A stretch of 64,000 nucleotides of DNA from Wujia chipingensis (GTDB lineage Bacteria; Bacillota; Clostridia; Lachnospirales; Lachnospiraceae), in NCBI RefSeq assembly GCF_014337155.1, contig NZ_CP060632.1:2053001-2117000 (forward strand), written 5' to 3'. Shown here piece after piece: positions 55,158 through 64,000 of the stretch; the first letter of the stretch is position 1, and every line of letters starts with the position of its first letter. The translations under genes and the position numbers were made by a program. A model generated the notes under the pieces. That model did not search any database. It worked only from the letters and a program-made list of their open reading frames with translations, and had not been told where the DNA came from.

Positions 55158-56540
55158 TTACCCTTTTTTCTCGTCCGTTATCTCTCCAACCCTGTATTTC
55201 TTAATTCTCTTCAAAAGCACATAGCCGACCAGACACGAAAGAAACTCTGTAATCGGAAATGCCCACCAGATGAGTGACACGCCCATCTGCCCGTTACGAA
55301 CGAAGATGGAGAATACACCCGCGAGTGGAAGGATGATTACAAGCTGCCGAAGCAGCGAAATCACGAGCGACTCGATACCACCGTTTAACGCCTGATAGAT
55401 TCCCTGATACGCGACGTTGACGCCTGCGAAAAGGAAGCTGATCGAGATAATACGCATCGCATCTATAAAATATTCTCTCGACTGCCCTGCATTGAATAAT
55501 CCGGCAAATGATTCCGGGAAAAGCTCCGTAATCAAAATTCCGACAGCCATCAAAACAATTGTATACATCAGGCCATATCTGATTCCATCATTGATCCGTT
55601 TCTTATTTCCTCTTCCATAAGCAAATGCAATGATCGGTGTGATTGCGTCACGAAGCCCAAATGCCAGGAAGAGCACAAACTGCTGTACTTTGTAGAAGAG
55701 ACCATAGGCTGTCTGGGCGGCCGCGTTGAATTTTAGGATCAGGTTCATCACATACACCATAATAGACATAAGTGCCTGTGCGATGATCGCCGGAAGTCCG
55801 ATGGAATAAATCTCACGGATAATCCTGCCTTCCGGCTTCATGTAGGATACTCCTTGTTCAAATTCCTTGTTGAATTTCTTATGGAAGATGAATAATAGCA
55901 CTGCCGATGCAATCTGTCCGATCACTGTTGCATAAGCGGCACCTTCGACGCCCATTTCCGGAACCGGTCCGATACCATAGATCATGATTGGATCAAGAAT
56001 GATATTTACCACAGCACCTACGACCTGACCAATCGTGGAGTAAAGGGAACGTCCCGTTGCCTGTAGCAGCTTCTCGAACATAGAAAAGAATATAATGCCG
56101 AACGAACACACACAGCAGATACGCAGGTAGCCCGTTCCCATAGAGATTACCTGTGGATCAACCGTCTGTGACGAAATGTATGCTTTCACACCAAACACGC
56201 CGAACAACAGGCAGACTACATAGATTATCGCTCCAAGAAACAAGCTGTTTCCTGCTACCTTCGCGGCCTTCTGCGGATTCTCCTGTCCGAGCGTCCTTGC
56301 CAGAAGCGCATTCGTGCCAACACCGGTGCCGATTGCAACTGCAACCATGAGCATCTGCACCGGAAATACCAGCGTCAGCGCATTCAGCGCAGCTTCGCTA
56401 CCCACCTTCATATTTCCAACAAACGCACTATCTACAATATTATAGACTGCCTGCAATGCCATGGATAAGATCATCGGAATACCCATCCGGATCATGAGCT
56501 TATTCACCGGCATATCCCTCATCTTGTTACTTTCTGCCAT
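55158..56540 (-). CDS. MATE-family efflux transporter
   Basis: 460 residues with twelve helices: [33 protein letters not shown] and [35 protein letters not shown] are typical of the NorM/DinF type MATE proteins of Clostridia. It exports drugs or metabolites by sodium or proton antiport. AAAGGAGG precedes the ATG. Confidence 0.93.
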   Translation of the reverse strand: MAESNKMRDMPVNKLMIRMGIPMILSMALQAVYNIVDSAFVGNMKVGSEAALNALTLVFPVQMLMVAVAIGTGVGTNALLARTLGQENPQKAAKVAGNSLFLGAIIYVVCLLFGVFGVKAYISSQTVDPQVISMGTGYLRICCVCSFGIIFFSMFEKLLQATGRSLYSTIGQVVGAVVNIILDPIMIYGIGPVPEMGVEGAAYATVIGQIASAVLLFIFHKKFNKEFEQGVSYMKPEGRIIREIYSIGLPAIIAQALMSIMVYVMNLILKFNAAAQTAYGLFYKVQQFVLFLAFGLRDAITPIIAFAYGRGNKKRINDGIRYGLMYTIVLMAVGILITELFPESFAGLFNAGQSREYFIDAMRIISISFLFAGVNVAYQGIYQALNGGIESLVISLLRQLVIILPLAGVFSIFVRNGQMGVSLIWWAFPITEFLSCLVGYVLLKRIKKYRVGEITDEKKG

Positions 56541-56649
56541 TTTTCTAAATCCTCCTTTTTCTGATGCTTCTTCCGCAAAAAAATAATGCGTAACTATCTA
56601 AGTAAGTTGGACTTACGCTGATCAGCTACACACTTTTTAATGGCATATA

Positions 56650-56697
56650 AAAATAAAAACGAGCAGCAAAACTGGATTTACGCAGATTTGCTACTCG
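56650..56697 (-). terminator. Terminator of the ECF-sigma/ABC operon
   Basis: ACGAG-AGCAAA pairs with TTTGCT-CTCGT around a 15-base loop, and TTTTTATTTTTA follows on the minus strand. It lies 137 bases beyond the ABC permease stop. The rest of 56541-56833 shows nothing else that I can support. Confidence 0.65.
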
Positions 56698-56833
56698 TTC
56701 GTTTGAATATTATATTTGCTGATTTTGAAAATGTCAAACGAAAATTTATCAATCCGCCACATCATTTATCTCCGGAAAAGCCCATGCTTATCCTCTTATC
56801 ACTTGCAATACAGAGTAATTTGATAAAAATCAA

Positions 56834-58027
56834 CTACGCTCTCCCATATCGCCGGAAACTCCGGTAAATAAGCGGCAATAGCACGATGGAAAGAACGGTA
56901 TACATCACCATTACAAGTGGAACCTGCCGGATCACATGCGTTCCAATCTGATACAACAACGGCACCCTGACGCTTGCTTCCACATTTGTAAGGATCGTCG
57001 GAATCAGGTTGAACACCTTTGTATAGCTGGACAATACCCGCCCAATAAATGGTAGTAAGCAGTACAGAAAAAATGGAATGCAGACAGCAACACTGATCGT
57101 ATGCATCTTCGCCGCTACCAGCATGGCTAAAGACGCTGCAAGCAGACTTGCAATGTAACCGCATGCTACTGTCAGTGCGTAATATTGTCCATATGTCATG
57201 ATGTAGATGCTATATGCTTCCGACATCTGGTACGGTGTATGCATGCCACTGGTTCCCATAATGCCAAAGCTGATTGCACTTAACAGGACAATTCCTGTCC
57301 AGTAGATCATCGTTGTCGCAACGACGCCTGCCAGTATCTTGTTTTTAATTGCTTTGGATCTTCCATACTTCGAAGCAAAAAATACCGCATCCGCCTTTGT
57401 CTGAAAATCGTCCGCAAATATCCCGGCACAGATAAATCCAACCAGAATCGCCAGCACAATCGAATATGTCTCCGCATACATGATCATCGTATCCCATGCA
57501 CCATAGGATTCGTATTGGAGCGGCAATATAATCTCACTGTATTTCTTCTCCAGATAATCTTTCTGTTCAGGAGTCTTTCCATACTGATCTGCCATCCATT
57601 TCATATTTCCCCGATACCACGTATAGAAATCCTGTACGGAATCCTCCGTCACCGAATCCAAAACTGTCTCATCGTATCCCGCATCCGGTGTCAGCACAGA
57701 TATCATGAAATTTAGGATATCATCGATTGGCTGATATAGTGTCCCATAATTTGCATCCTGCTCCTCTTGGGATTGTGCCATCACCGCTTTATACTGTACA
57801 ACAATCTTCGTAAGTTCTGCTTCCGTCAGAGCCCCTGCATACCCATTCTTATTTTCTACAAGCTTTCTCGTTGCCAGCATTCCTGTGCTGACCGTTCCAT
57901 GCGCATCCACATACCGGTTGCTAGTCGCAGCAAATCCACTAAACACTGCTGCCAATATCACCATCAGTCCAACGGCAAGCACATTTAACTTCTTTGAAAA
58001 AATCCGTTTCAACTCTAATTTAAGCAT
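56834..58027 (-). CDS. ABC transporter permease (ABC-2 type)
   Basis: 397 residues from the ATG at 58027 (MLKLELKRIFSKKLNVLAVG): one N-terminal helix, a 170-residue external helical domain (YVDAHGTVSTGMLATRKLVENKNG; DDILNFMISVLTPDAGYDE) and five helices at the end (YSIVLAILVGFICAGIFADDF and others). The ATG lies directly after the stop of the ATPase gene. Substrate unknown; possibly an envelope-stress or peptide-export system because of the sigma factor in the operon. Confidence 0.85.
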   Translation of the reverse strand: MLKLELKRIFSKKLNVLAVGLMVILAAVFSGFAATSNRYVDAHGTVSTGMLATRKLVENKNGYAGALTEAELTKIVVQYKAVMAQSQEEQDANYGTLYQPIDDILNFMISVLTPDAGYDETVLDSVTEDSVQDFYTWYRGNMKWMADQYGKTPEQKDYLEKKYSEIILPLQYESYGAWDTMIMYAETYSIVLAILVGFICAGIFADDFQTKADAVFFASKYGRSKAIKNKILAGVVATTMIYWTGIVLLSAISFGIMGTSGMHTPYQMSEAYSIYIMTYGQYYALTVACGYIASLLAASLAMLVAAKMHTISVAVCIPFFLYCLLPFIGRVLSSYTKVFNLIPTILTNVEASVRVPLLYQIGTHVIRQVPLVMVMYTVLSIVLLPLIYRSFRRYGRA

Positions 58028-58028
58028 C

Positions 58029-58904
58029 CTATCGTTCCTCCGATTTTTCCCCGAAATAAAGCAAAAATGCATCTTCCAGATTCTTCTCTGTCAGCACAGC
58101 TTCCGCCATCGGCTTCTCCTTCGATATGATCCGAAGCTCTGCACCATTTTCGGATGTTTTGATATTTCCGACCAGATATTTCCGCATATAGTTCTCGACC
58201 ATATTTCTCGGCACCTGACACAGCCATACACGTTCCTGCATGGATGCAAGCAACTCTTCCGCGGTTCCTGTATAGCAAAGCATTCCATCCTTCATCAGCA
58301 TGATTTCATTTGCAATATATTCAATGTCCGACACGATATGGGTAGATAACAATACAAGACGGTTCTCGGACAGCTCACTGATCAGGTTGCGGAACCGTAT
58401 CCGCTCGTTCGGATCAAGTCCTGCTGTCGGCTCATCTAACACTAAAATCTTTGGATCGTTCAACATTGCCTGCGCAATCCCCACGCGCCGGACCATTCCG
58501 CCAGACAGATGCTTCATCTTCCGTTTTCTGAACTTCCACATATCTACCTGCTCCAAAAGCTGTTTTATTCTCCTGTTGGCAAATGCTTGCTTTAGTCCCT
58601 TTATCGAAGAAATGTACATCATATAATCATACACATTCAGATCGGGATAATACCCAAACTCCTGTGGCAGATATCCAAGCACCTCCCGGTAAGCACTACC
58701 AAGCTTCCAGATTTCCTTGCCATTCCATAGAATCTCTCCTTCCGATGGCTGGATGATCGTACACAGCATCCGCATCAATGTTGTTTTCCCTGCGCCATTG
58801 ACTCCGAGCAATCCGTAGATGCCCTGTTCCATAACACAGTTTACTTCCCGGACGGCGGCTACCTCGCTATATCGTTTTGTTACATGCTTAAACTCTAATT
58901 TCAT
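58029..58904 (-). CDS. ABC transporter ATPase
   Basis: 291 residues with Walker A GVNGAGKTT, signature LSGGMVRRVG and Walker B ILVLDEPTAGLD, then STHIVSD. A C-terminal 70-residue regulatory part follows. The ATG at 58904 has GGAGG nine bases before it, and its first codons overlap the end of the preceding membrane protein gene. Works with the downstream permease. Confidence 0.92.
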   Translation of the reverse strand: MKLEFKHVTKRYSEVAAVREVNCVMEQGIYGLLGVNGAGKTTLMRMLCTIIQPSEGEILWNGKEIWKLGSAYREVLGYLPQEFGYYPDLNVYDYMMYISSIKGLKQAFANRRIKQLLEQVDMWKFRKRKMKHLSGGMVRRVGIAQAMLNDPKILVLDEPTAGLDPNERIRFRNLISELSENRLVLLSTHIVSDIEYIANEIMLMKDGMLCYTGTAEELLASMQERVWLCQVPRNMVENYMRKYLVGNIKTSENGAELRIISKEKPMAEAVLTEKNLEDAFLLYFGEKSEER

Positions 58905-59667
58905 TGGTGTAATCCTCCAACATTTTCTCATCGAAAGTCAATGACTTCCGAACACAATACACAACATATACAAATGTCAGCAACAGCATCGCTTTCCAGA
59001 CCGGAGATGCAATCCTCTGATAGACCGCATCATTTACAACAATCATCGTCCAGACTGCCACCCATAGCAGACATAGCATCACGGCAACATATTCTGACCG
59101 TTCCCATCTGCTATACAACACGCGGAAGCAGATGCAACAGGACACATTGACCGGAATTAAGAAGTTCACAACCAGATTGTTCAGGGTAAGTGCCGTTGTC
59201 CGATATGCTACCGCCAAAAATATCATGACAATCAAGAAGTCCACTGCTGCAAACAACAGGACTCTCGCCGCACAGATCCGGCGAAGCGTATAATACGATG
59301 CCTGTTCCACCTCGACGGCACCGTTTCTTCGGTTTTTCCAGACTTCCGGAACGATCAAAATCACAAACATCGTTGCGAAAATTCCCATAAGTCGCATTGT
59401 CTCTTTCATGTCGTTGGCATTGTTGCTCAGCCACAGCCATAGATACAGAAGCACTCCGCCCTGCAACACCCACCATCTTTTTTTTATGAACCGTGACTGC
59501 TCATATAAGAATTCAAAATACGATGTCTTCTTTGATTCCATCTGGAGTGCCTGTTCTGTCAGAATATCCTGACACACCTTTATCGTGCATGCCCCCGCTT
59601 CTTCCCGTATACATGTCTGCTGTACGAAATCTCTATATTCCTGTATCCGTTGTCTGTAAGCTTTCAT
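58888..59667 (-). CDS. Membrane protein co-transcribed with ECF sigma factor (possible anti-sigma factor)
   Basis: A 259-residue protein with a cytoplasmic N-terminal region of about 75 residues (charged, with two Cys) followed by six helices (WWVLQGGVLLYLWLWL; LMGIFATMFVILIV; RVLLFAAVDFLIVMIFLAVAY and others). Its ATG overlaps the ECF stop codon (ATGA), which is the usual coupling of a sigma factor with its anti-sigma factor. I see no zinc-finger anti-sigma motif, so the role is inference. Confidence 0.65.
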   Translation of the reverse strand: MKAYRQRIQEYRDFVQQTCIREEAGACTIKVCQDILTEQALQMESKKTSYFEFLYEQSRFIKKRWWVLQGGVLLYLWLWLSNNANDMKETMRLMGIFATMFVILIVPEVWKNRRNGAVEVEQASYYTLRRICAARVLLFAAVDFLIVMIFLAVAYRTTALTLNNLVVNFLIPVNVSCCICFRVLYSRWERSEYVAVMLCLLWVAVWTMIVVNDAVYQRIASPVWKAMLLLTFVYVVYCVRKSLTFDEKMLEDYTNEIRV

Positions 59668-60185
59668 TCTTCCACCTCCAATTCTTTGATCAAAAGCTCC
59701 TTCGCCCGTCCAATCCGGTATTTCACCAATGAGAGCTTAATCTGGAGCAATCCTGCGATTTCTCTTTGCTTCAGCTCCTGAAAGAACGACAAAATCGCAA
59801 CTTCCCGTAGCTCCTCCGGCAGCTTCCGCACCGCCTGTTCGATATCCAGCCGGATACCAACCGTGTCCACACGATTTTCGGATTCCGCCTCTGGCAGTTC
59901 TTCTAGCGGAATATCCTTTTTCTTCTTATAATAATTTTTCACTACATTTCCGGCGATCGTATACAGATAATTTTTTACTTTGCCATATTCCCTGTATCGT
60001 TCTAAGCTTGCAAAGGCTCTGACAAACACTTCCTGTGTCAGATCCTCTGCTTCATAGGTGTCATATATATGCAGCAAACAGTACTGATAAATGCTTGGAT
60101 AATATTTCCTGACCAGTCTCTCACATGCCTCCTCATCCCCGGCTCTCGCCCGGTGCACCAGCAGAAAATCGCTTGTAGACTCCAT
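59664..60185 (-). CDS. ECF-type RNA polymerase sigma factor
   Basis: About 173 residues. Region 2 (YCLLHIYDTYEAEDLTQEVFVRAFASLERYREYGKVKNYLYTIAGN) and region 4 (ELREVAILSFFQELKQREIAGLLQIKLSLVKYRIGRAKELL) are both clear. The GTG at 60197 lies within the ribosome site, so the ATG at 60185 is more likely. It starts an operon with a membrane protein and an ABC exporter; self-regulation is likely. Confidence 0.92.
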   Translation of the reverse strand: MESTSDFLLVHRARAGDEEACERLVRKYYPSIYQYCLLHIYDTYEAEDLTQEVFVRAFASLERYREYGKVKNYLYTIAGNVVKNYYKKKKDIPLEELPEAESENRVDTVGIRLDIEQAVRKLPEELREVAILSFFQELKQREIAGLLQIKLSLVKYRIGRAKELLIKELEVEE

Positions 60186-60249
60186 TCTCGCTCTCACCTC
60201 TTTTCTATCCCCACTTACTATAACAACATATGCGTCAGAAAAGTCAGTT

Positions 60250-60969
60250 TTATTTATATTTTATCAGATATTCTTCCAGACACAGATTTTCCTGCTTCAT
60301 CGTTCTTGCTGCATCCTTTCCCACATACCGGTAATGCCACGGTTCATTGTTGATGGATGTAATGTCTGTCTTATCTTCTGGATAGCGTTTCACAAATCCG
60401 TACTTATATGCATTTTCATCCAGCCACTGATAGACAGCATCCGATGAACATTTGGATGTATCCGCGTTGATATCCACACTGAGTCCTAACTGATGCTCGC
60501 TCGTCCCCGGAATCGCAACATACTCCTCCGCTTTCTTCTTCGCCTCTTTCTTCGAGCAGCCCTGATTTTCATATTCTTTGATTCGATCGTCCATGATCTG
60601 TTGCTGCTCCTTTGTTGTCCGATACCCTTCCCGCACAAACAGCGCAAGTCCCGCCGCTCTTGCATCATCAAACATCTGCTGTAGCTCCGGATAGATCCTT
60701 GAATCCACCTTTTCCCCATTGGATAATTCGGTCAGTTCCACCTGATAATTGGCAGGAATGTAATGATCCCGATCAACAAGAATTAGATTCCATGCGCCTG
60801 AAGTATCTGCCACCTGCTTTTCCGAATGAAATACCATGAGCAATGTGCGATCTCCACCACGGATTGAATAGTATGCGATCAGACCAGTGATCAATATTAG
60901 CAAAGTCACGAGTACACGCGCTACCGCTTTGTAGCTCTGTTTCTTTTTGTGTCTTGCCTGTTTCTTCAT
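60250..60969 (-). CDS. VanY-type D-alanyl-D-alanine carboxypeptidase
   Basis: 239 residues: an N-terminal membrane anchor (AVARVLVTLLILITGLIAYYSI) and an external zinc peptidase with FVREGYRTTKEQQQIMDDRI, the zinc ligands in TSEHQLGLSVDI and the final NEPWHYRYVG. It trims the last D-Ala from peptidoglycan stems. No vanA or vanB type ligase is near, so this looks like housekeeping wall enzymology rather than vancomycin resistance. Confidence 0.93.
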   Translation of the reverse strand: MKKQARHKKKQSYKAVARVLVTLLILITGLIAYYSIRGGDRTLLMVFHSEKQVADTSGAWNLILVDRDHYIPANYQVELTELSNGEKVDSRIYPELQQMFDDARAAGLALFVREGYRTTKEQQQIMDDRIKEYENQGCSKKEAKKKAEEYVAIPGTSEHQLGLSVDINADTSKCSSDAVYQWLDENAYKYGFVKRYPEDKTDITSINNEPWHYRYVGKDAARTMKQENLCLEEYLIKYK

Positions 60970-61052
60970 ACTGCACCTTTCCTTTCATTCCTTTGTCATT
61001 CATATATAACAACCGGGAAACCGGAAAAGTCAGTCTTATTTTCAGGGCATAA

Positions 61053-61077
61053 AAAAAGGAGCTGATCGCTCCTTTTT
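61053..61077. terminator. Terminator downstream of the tetR-like gene
   Basis: AAAAAGGAGC pairs perfectly with GCTCCTTTTT around a five-base loop, giving T runs on both strands. Confidence 0.85.
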
Positions 61078-61084
61078 CATAACT

Positions 61085-61678
61085 TTATTCCGTTCTTCCG
61101 AATATCTCATACAAGATCAGATCCCGCATGCGTTCCATCGTGACATCAAACACCGCCTGATGCAACATCTCTTTTCCTTCTGCGGCAAGCACATAGACCT
61201 TAATCAGATTCGCCACAAGCGGAATATTCACATCCGGGCGGATGCCTTCCATATGCCGAAAGAATTGAATACTTGTCTCGGTCTCTTTCTGCAGATCCGG
61301 TCTTACCTGTTCCGGAAGCATCTCCAGCAGACGCTTCTCATCCTCCGGTGTCAGACTTGGAAATACACTGTACCTCTCATCAATCATCATCTTCAGATAC
61401 GTGCGCGTCTCTGCCGGGCCAGCCTTTTCCTTGCCATTTAATGCAATCCGGATCAGCTCCGGAATCTTTCTTCTCCGGTATTGCAGAACCTCATACACAT
61501 ATTCTTCCTTCGACGCGAAGAAATTATAGAACGTACTCACACCGATGCCGGCTGCCTCCGTGATCTTAGCAACCGACATATGTGTCATTCCATACTGCTT
61601 CAACAAATCAAACCCTGCATCCAGCATTTTCTCTCTATACTCTGCCCGTTCTTCCTCCGTAAATACCCGTTTTGCCAT
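61085..61678 (-). CDS. TetR family transcriptional regulator
   Basis: 197 residues with an N-terminal helix-turn-helix (GMTHMSVAKITEAAGIGVSTFYNFFASKEEYVYEVLQYRRR) and a helical ligand-binding domain. It follows the FtsX-type permease gene on the same strand after 32 bases and likely controls that exporter. GGGAGGA precedes the ATG. Confidence 0.9.
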   Translation of the reverse strand: MAKRVFTEEERAEYREKMLDAGFDLLKQYGMTHMSVAKITEAAGIGVSTFYNFFASKEEYVYEVLQYRRRKIPELIRIALNGKEKAGPAETRTYLKMMIDERYSVFPSLTPEDEKRLLEMLPEQVRPDLQKETETSIQFFRHMEGIRPDVNIPLVANLIKVYVLAAEGKEMLHQAVFDVTMERMRDLILYEIFGRTE

Positions 61679-61710
61679 CTGTATCCTCCCAAAAAAGCTT
61701 CTGAAGAAAT

Positions 61711-63948
61711 CTACTCGTTTCTGTTATTTTCCTTCAAAGCTTCCACCATGTCAATCCTTGATATTTTTTTCTTCTGGAGAAGAAGGGAAATCTCATAGAC
61801 GACCCATGTAAGTACGAAACCAATCACCAACGTTCTGGCTGTGAGAACCGGTGACAACAGCATACCATAATTTTCGATTGTATCCGAATAACCGACCTTG
61901 ACAAACATATATGCAGCCGGGATTCCAATCAGATATCCGATGCATACCAGAATATGATTGACATTCAGTACCCGGTTGGAAATCTCTTTTTGGCTGAAGC
62001 CAAGCACCTTCATAACCGAGATATTGGTTGCAGTTTCTGCGACGATCATGTTGATGATCAGATACAGCACAAATACTCCAAGCACAACACCTACGATCTC
62101 AAATATAACCATGATCGTATGCATCGGTCCCATCATATTCTCCATCGTGTCTGCTGTGACAGTCATCGTTGTCTCGCTTGCCACGCGGTCTTTGTTGAGT
62201 GACAATACATCCTTATCTATAATGCAGTTATAGGCATCACTGTCTACACCCGCCAGCGCCGTTGCATTTTCTCTTCCTGTGTACAGATAACAATGCGTAT
62301 TGTCCGTCACGATGCCACTGATTGTTACCTTATGTTCTTTCAGATCTGCAATATTGCTGAAGGTAAGCGTATCACCTGTCTTTATACCATAGGTCTGTGC
62401 AGCCGCACTTGTCAGATAATATTTGTCCAGATCAAGCGCGTCACCACCGTCCGTCTTGTCCGGGAAATATTTCGAATCCTTGCTGATTCCCTGTGCACAA
62501 AGCTGTATGGTGTTTCCCTCTACCTCATAGTAATTCTGGAACAACGCCTCGCCCTGCTCCGGCGTGCCTTCCTCTAACGAATTCAGCCGGTACAGATATT
62601 CGTACTTGATAGAGCTTGTAAGTCCTCCATGCATCAGCGTATCCAGACTGTCTTTCATAATAAATCCGGTCAGAATACAGAATGCAGCGACAGCCACACC
62701 AAATGCCGTTACAATGCTTCTTCCCGGATGTCCGATCACGCTCCGCACCCGCATCTTTGTCTGTGTCTTTGCATGACTCTTCTTCATCACGCCAACTGTC
62801 TTCGTATCTTTTCCTGTGTTTCTTAAGAGATCGACCGGTGACTTCTTCAAGAGCTTTGCCGCCTGGATTGCGATAGCCGCACAGTAAAGGACGGTTGGTA
62901 CAACCAGTGCTATAACGATCGATGGTACATTGTAGGCCGGTGTATACGTAAGCTTTTCAAAATCATATTCGATATAGAATTTGCACAGTACCCCGGTCAA
63001 CGGAATGGACACAATCAAGCCAAGTACACTTCCAACAACTCCCGGCAGTACCCCATACCGCATATAATGTCTTATGATCTGCTTCTTGGAAAATCCGAGT
63101 GCCAGAAATGTTCCAAGCAGATACTGTTCCTGTCTGATATTTCTTCCAAGCACCATAACAACAAGCGTGATAATAATGATGAACATAACCGGTGCATACA
63201 TGGTTGCCATGTTCGTAACGGCATCTCCCTCATTGACCGGCATGGAGATTCGTGTGTTCGTGGTTGCCGCCATATAGCTTGCAATCACATAACCTTCATT
63301 TAACTTCTCACGGACTTCCTTGGAATTATCCTTGTTGTATTTGATAGAATAATAGCTTGTCTCATCTGCATCAATCTTGTCATATTCCTTGCGATCGACT
63401 ACGACAAGTGCAAATTTCTCACTATCAATATAGCCGGACAGTTTATCAAGCATATAGATATAATCTGCCTTCGTCGTGTAGGCAGATACTTTATAAGCAT
63501 ACGCCCCAAGGGAAATCGTATCTCCAACCCGGATGTCATGCATATCCGCAAAATCCTGTGTCAGAAGTGCTTCCCCGTCACCCGGTTCGTGTCCGTCCCG
63601 CACCTCACAGAGGTTCAGCTTCTCCGGCATCGGGAATACACGGATCGTAGCTCCTTTTAAATCCCCACTTTCCACATTTACATCCTTATACCGGCTGTGT
63701 TCCAGTATCACATCATATTCCTGTTCGAGCTTCTCCATATCTGCATCGGACAACGGCTGATAAGTGACAAACTCCGCATTCTCCGCCTTATAGTCCTTCA
63801 CAAAATCATCCACAACCTTTGTCAGTGTGTATCCGGTTGACACCGCGGCGACAATCACCATAGATGTCAGCATCGTAAGAATGATACTGATAATATAAAA
63901 CGCGATGTTTTTCTTTATGCTGCGCCCAGCTCTCTTATTGATCGTCAT
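61711..63948 (-). CDS. FtsX-like ABC transporter permease
   Basis: 745 residues with the two-FtsX-domain plan: helix near 15-40 (NIAFYIISIILTMLTSMVIVAAV), an external domain, three helices in 250-360, a helix near 410-430 (IVTAFGVAVAAFCILTGFIM), a second external domain and three C-terminal helices. Similar to the plus-strand permease at 12-14.3 kb but only distantly. Its ATG lies one base past the stop of the upstream ATPase frame. Export substrate unknown. Confidence 0.9.
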   Translation of the reverse strand: MTINKRAGRSIKKNIAFYIISIILTMLTSMVIVAAVSTGYTLTKVVDDFVKDYKAENAEFVTYQPLSDADMEKLEQEYDVILEHSRYKDVNVESGDLKGATIRVFPMPEKLNLCEVRDGHEPGDGEALLTQDFADMHDIRVGDTISLGAYAYKVSAYTTKADYIYMLDKLSGYIDSEKFALVVVDRKEYDKIDADETSYYSIKYNKDNSKEVREKLNEGYVIASYMAATTNTRISMPVNEGDAVTNMATMYAPVMFIIIITLVVMVLGRNIRQEQYLLGTFLALGFSKKQIIRHYMRYGVLPGVVGSVLGLIVSIPLTGVLCKFYIEYDFEKLTYTPAYNVPSIVIALVVPTVLYCAAIAIQAAKLLKKSPVDLLRNTGKDTKTVGVMKKSHAKTQTKMRVRSVIGHPGRSIVTAFGVAVAAFCILTGFIMKDSLDTLMHGGLTSSIKYEYLYRLNSLEEGTPEQGEALFQNYYEVEGNTIQLCAQGISKDSKYFPDKTDGGDALDLDKYYLTSAAAQTYGIKTGDTLTFSNIADLKEHKVTISGIVTDNTHCYLYTGRENATALAGVDSDAYNCIIDKDVLSLNKDRVASETTMTVTADTMENMMGPMHTIMVIFEIVGVVLGVFVLYLIINMIVAETATNISVMKVLGFSQKEISNRVLNVNHILVCIGYLIGIPAAYMFVKVGYSDTIENYGMLLSPVLTARTLVIGFVLTWVVYEISLLLQKKKISRIDMVEALKENNRNE

Positions 63949-63949
63949 A

Positions 63950-64000
63950 TTACAACTCCATCTCCTCTACTCGTTTCTTATCTACATTCTTCTGATTGGA
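63950..64000 (-). CDS. Possible C-terminus of the ABC ATPase partner
   Basis: The last sixteen codons of a frame running off the right edge read SNQKNVDKKRVEEMEL before TAA. The EEMEL end resembles C-termini of MacB/YxdL-type ATPases, and position directly upstream of an FtsX permease fits. Identification rests mostly on context. Confidence 0.45.
   Translation of the reverse strand, partial: SNQKNVDKKRVEEMEL

Noticed and set aside
60250..60969. Vancomycin resistance locus
   Set aside because: Only a VanY-like carboxypeptidase is present; no D-Ala-D-Lac or D-Ala-D-Ser ligase, VanH/VanX or VanRS genes nearby.

Overview
The window looks like a chromosomal segment of an anaerobic low-to-mid GC Firmicute of class Clostridia, most likely a gut Lachnospiraceae (Roseburia/Eubacterium/Lachnospira type). 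The indicators are strong AGGAGG ribosome sites, a complete Rnf complex, a YlmC/YmxH-type sporulation-associated protein, the GGGtGRT/NifU-like gene pair, LrgAB, and methyl-accepting chemotaxis proteins. Genus is inference; no rRNA is present.

Region by region. 1-8.6 kb is accessory: a type I restriction-modification system (hsdM cut by the left edge, hsdR complete), an unknown membrane protein, an Xre-type regulator broken by one stop codon, decayed pieces of a large serine recombinase, and a drug-efflux MFS gene resembling Tet(40) behind an elaborate leader (promoter, 30-codon leader peptide, attenuator, hairpin hiding the ribosome site). 8.6-14.3 kb holds a GCAxxG-family protein, an RlmI-type methyltransferase, a 63-bp tandem repeat and a MacB-like ABC pair. 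14.4-20.7 kb is the F1Fo ATP synthase operon, in which delta and alpha are one polypeptide and the c subunit lacks sodium ligands. 20.8-23.5 kb is a kinase-like gene, a FadR-type regulator and lrgAB, with a near-consensus promoter and a TTGGTnnnACCAA-type operator. 24-27 kb pairs a solute-binding lipoprotein with a membrane diguanylate cyclase, followed by tRNA-Gly(CCC). 27-36.6 kb has flotillin, a DUF3592 protein, a 113-bp tandem repeat, the GGGtGRT/NifU-like pair, yajC, tgt and a chemoreceptor with an acidic tail. 36.7-41.8 kb has an ABC exporter, yigZ, nrdR, ylmC-like and degV genes. 42-48.2 kb is the Rnf operon (C, a D-G fusion, E, A, B) plus Gx-transporter and NusG-II genes. 48.2-56.6 kb has an NSS transporter, an FKBP, a chemoreceptor divergent from an AraC regulator, and EamA, PAP2 and MATE genes. 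56.8-64 kb has an ECF sigma/ABC operon, VanY, and a TetR/FtsX-permease locus cut by the right edge.

The energy genes form one theme: Rnf couples ferredoxin and NAD to an ion gradient, and the ATP synthase uses such a gradient. Both carry unusual subunit fusions.

The strongest candidate for something undescribed is a dispersed, highly structured element present three times (about 11.03-11.26, 22.08-22.27 and 41.82-42.01 kb). A related core is enclosed in arms whose sequence differs in each copy but stays self-complementary. Every copy lies in the same orientation just upstream of a gene start (an ABC ATPase, a cytidylate-kinase-like gene, degV). An internal stem shows compensatory changes. 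It could be a structured 5' leader RNA or a non-autonomous mobile hairpin.
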